A stretch of DNA of 64,000 bases from Tragulus kanchil (taxonomy: Eukaryota > Chordata > Mammalia > Artiodactyla > Tragulidae), in contig JAIOJX010000024.1 of assembly GCA_022376925.1 (NCBI GenBank), forward strand, positions 166,997,608 to 167,061,607, written 5' to 3'. Below the pieces are notes generated by a model, which was not told where the DNA came from, ran no database searches, and saw nothing but the letters and a program-made list of their open reading frames with translations. The position numbers and the translations under genes were made by a program. This document shows positions 62,749 to 64,000 of this stretch, piece by piece. The stretch's first letter is position 1; the number at the start of each line of letters is the position of its first letter.

Positions 62749-64000
62749 TGCTCTTATACTAGGTATGATGATGTTTACCTTCTTATTATTGTTATGCATC
62801 ATCTGTGAAAAATATTATTTTAATGAGAAATAACAACTCCTTTAAAACATTTTTATAGAATCATGGCTATGAACAAAATTTCTACTTTGCGAGAAAATTA
62901 AATCCCAGTAAAATGTCTTTAAGTCTGTCCCTGACACATAAATTCAGAAAATTTATAAATGGAACTCAAGGTGCCCTTTAAAATAAATGCATACTACTGT
63001 GTGTGCACCTTCTGCATCCTAACAGGCCTTTCTTGCCTTTGAAGCACTGTAGGTGGTGTGTCTCCCCTTCCAACTCAGCATTGTTTGTGGGGGTTCAAGC
63101 CTGAGCTAGACTCTGAGCTTCTCAGCCTATAGGCAAGGAGTTTCACCCAGCGGTCCACAGGCTGTCAGCTGTGGACTCTCACAGGTGTCTAATGATGCGT
63201 AAGCAACAATTTTATAGTCTCCAAGTGAGACTGCTTGATATCTGGCCCTCACAGACGATAGCTTTTTGGAGTTTGTCTTCTGTTTTTCACCATTTCCACT
63301 TCCCAAATCTGCCTTCTACATGATGCTCTGAATTAGGCATTCGTCCAGGACGGATGGCTCTTTTAACAGGGGAGAGCTAAGCAGAGACACGTTCTAGATG
63401 TCATAAATTTTTCTGCCCAAGGTGTTGCCTTGGAAATAGCTGTTGTCGCGTGAGAAAACGTCATTGCACATGTGAGACTCTGAGGGCAGACGGCTAGAGG
63501 ATGGAGACAATGGCAGGAGGGAAAACGGGCAAGGAAGCGCTGAGGAGAAGCACAGAGGCTTCATCACCCTGTGGCCCGCACCACTGGGATACTTCACATT
63601 TCTTGCACCCATGCTATTACGGGACTTGAGCTGAGCACCCGAGGACAGGGGTTCCATTGCTTTAATGTCTGTTCCCCTGACACCAATGAAATGATGTAAT
63701 CTGGAAGACGCGCCCTGCAGTATGCCTAGATGGGAGGAGAAAGCCGCTGTCGGTGTCTGGGCACAAGCCCCCACTTGGGTCAGGGTTTCCGGCCTGGTCT
63801 GGCACCTTGGACTTGGTGCACAGTGCCGTGTAACCCACTGGCTCCTGCATTTACCCAGGAAGACCTCACTTGTGACTGCATTTAGCTGTGAACCTGCTAA
63901 GTATGATAAACTGAATCAACTGCTTACAAGAGAAAAAATTAGGGAGGTTCAAGAGGGAGGGGACGTACATACACCTATGGCTAACTCATGTTGATGCAGG
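62749..64000. other. Single-copy stretch without a supported gene
   Basis: No repeat or exon is recognised with confidence. Frames of 126 codons (63394-63774, minus) and 90 codons (63722-63994, plus) overlap each other; neither shows a good start context or flanking splice sites that decide between them. Confidence 0.45.

Noticed and set aside
1..64000. CRISPR-like or phage-like array suggested by regular spacing of repeats
   Set aside because: The repeats are dispersed ruminant SINEs and kilobase duplications; there are no short regularly spaced repeats with unique spacers and no associated genes.

Overview
This is nuclear DNA of a ruminant, from the Bov-tA SINEs on both strands, a BovB-like LINE piece near 47.6 kb, and many CHR-type (tRNA-Glu-derived) SINEs that open with GGCTTCCCTGGTGG. 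MIR, L1, Tigger and hAT fossils give the ordinary mammalian background. The species cannot be named from sequence alone. Nothing looks bacterial, and there is no operon, CRISPR array or RNA gene that I can support.

The window is almost entirely intronic or intergenic and made of repeats. No complete protein-coding gene is visible. The best gene evidence is a strong CpG island (21.0-22.7 kb) containing a perfect Kozak start with a 45-codon frame, plus one candidate coding exon near 55.6 kb (seen again at 56.7 kb). Smaller CpG-rich patches lie near 2.5, 39.3, 51.3 and 60.5 kb. A probable solo LTR lies near 35.5-36.2 kb.

The dominant and unexpected structure is a series of SIXTEEN head-to-tail direct duplications, each with a unit of about 1.07-1.24 kb and nearly identical copies, scattered from 1.6 to 62.0 kb: 1639-3804, 5169-7342, 9152-11275, 11292-13457, 15446-17697, 18815-21014, 23802-25927, 26931-29197, 30172-32424, 36352-38551, 38420-40786, 42725-44959, 47858-50326, 51837-54129, 54865-57080 and 59827-61998. 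About a quarter of the window is therefore present twice. The uniform unit size, lack of shorter units, indifference to what is duplicated, homopolymer-length differences and degraded filler at several junctions point to an assembly artefact (unmerged overlapping ends or haplotypes). I treat them as false duplications until shown otherwise, so features inside a second copy should not be counted twice.

The most interesting biology is a young-looking CHR-related SINE group. Its members share a tRNA-like head with Pol III A and B boxes and a middle part carrying GCGCATGCGC (an NRF-1-type palindrome). They have one of two tails: type A, with a C-rich block whose complement is a G-quadruplex motif, or type B, ending in GAGCTCATGGCATGAAG. 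Several copies have clear target-site duplications, one interrupts an older CHR-2, and two insertions consist of the type A tail alone. A second notable site is a perfect CRE (TGACGTCA) 13 bases from a 20-bp palindrome containing the POU-dimer MORE motif, at 13.84-13.88 kb.
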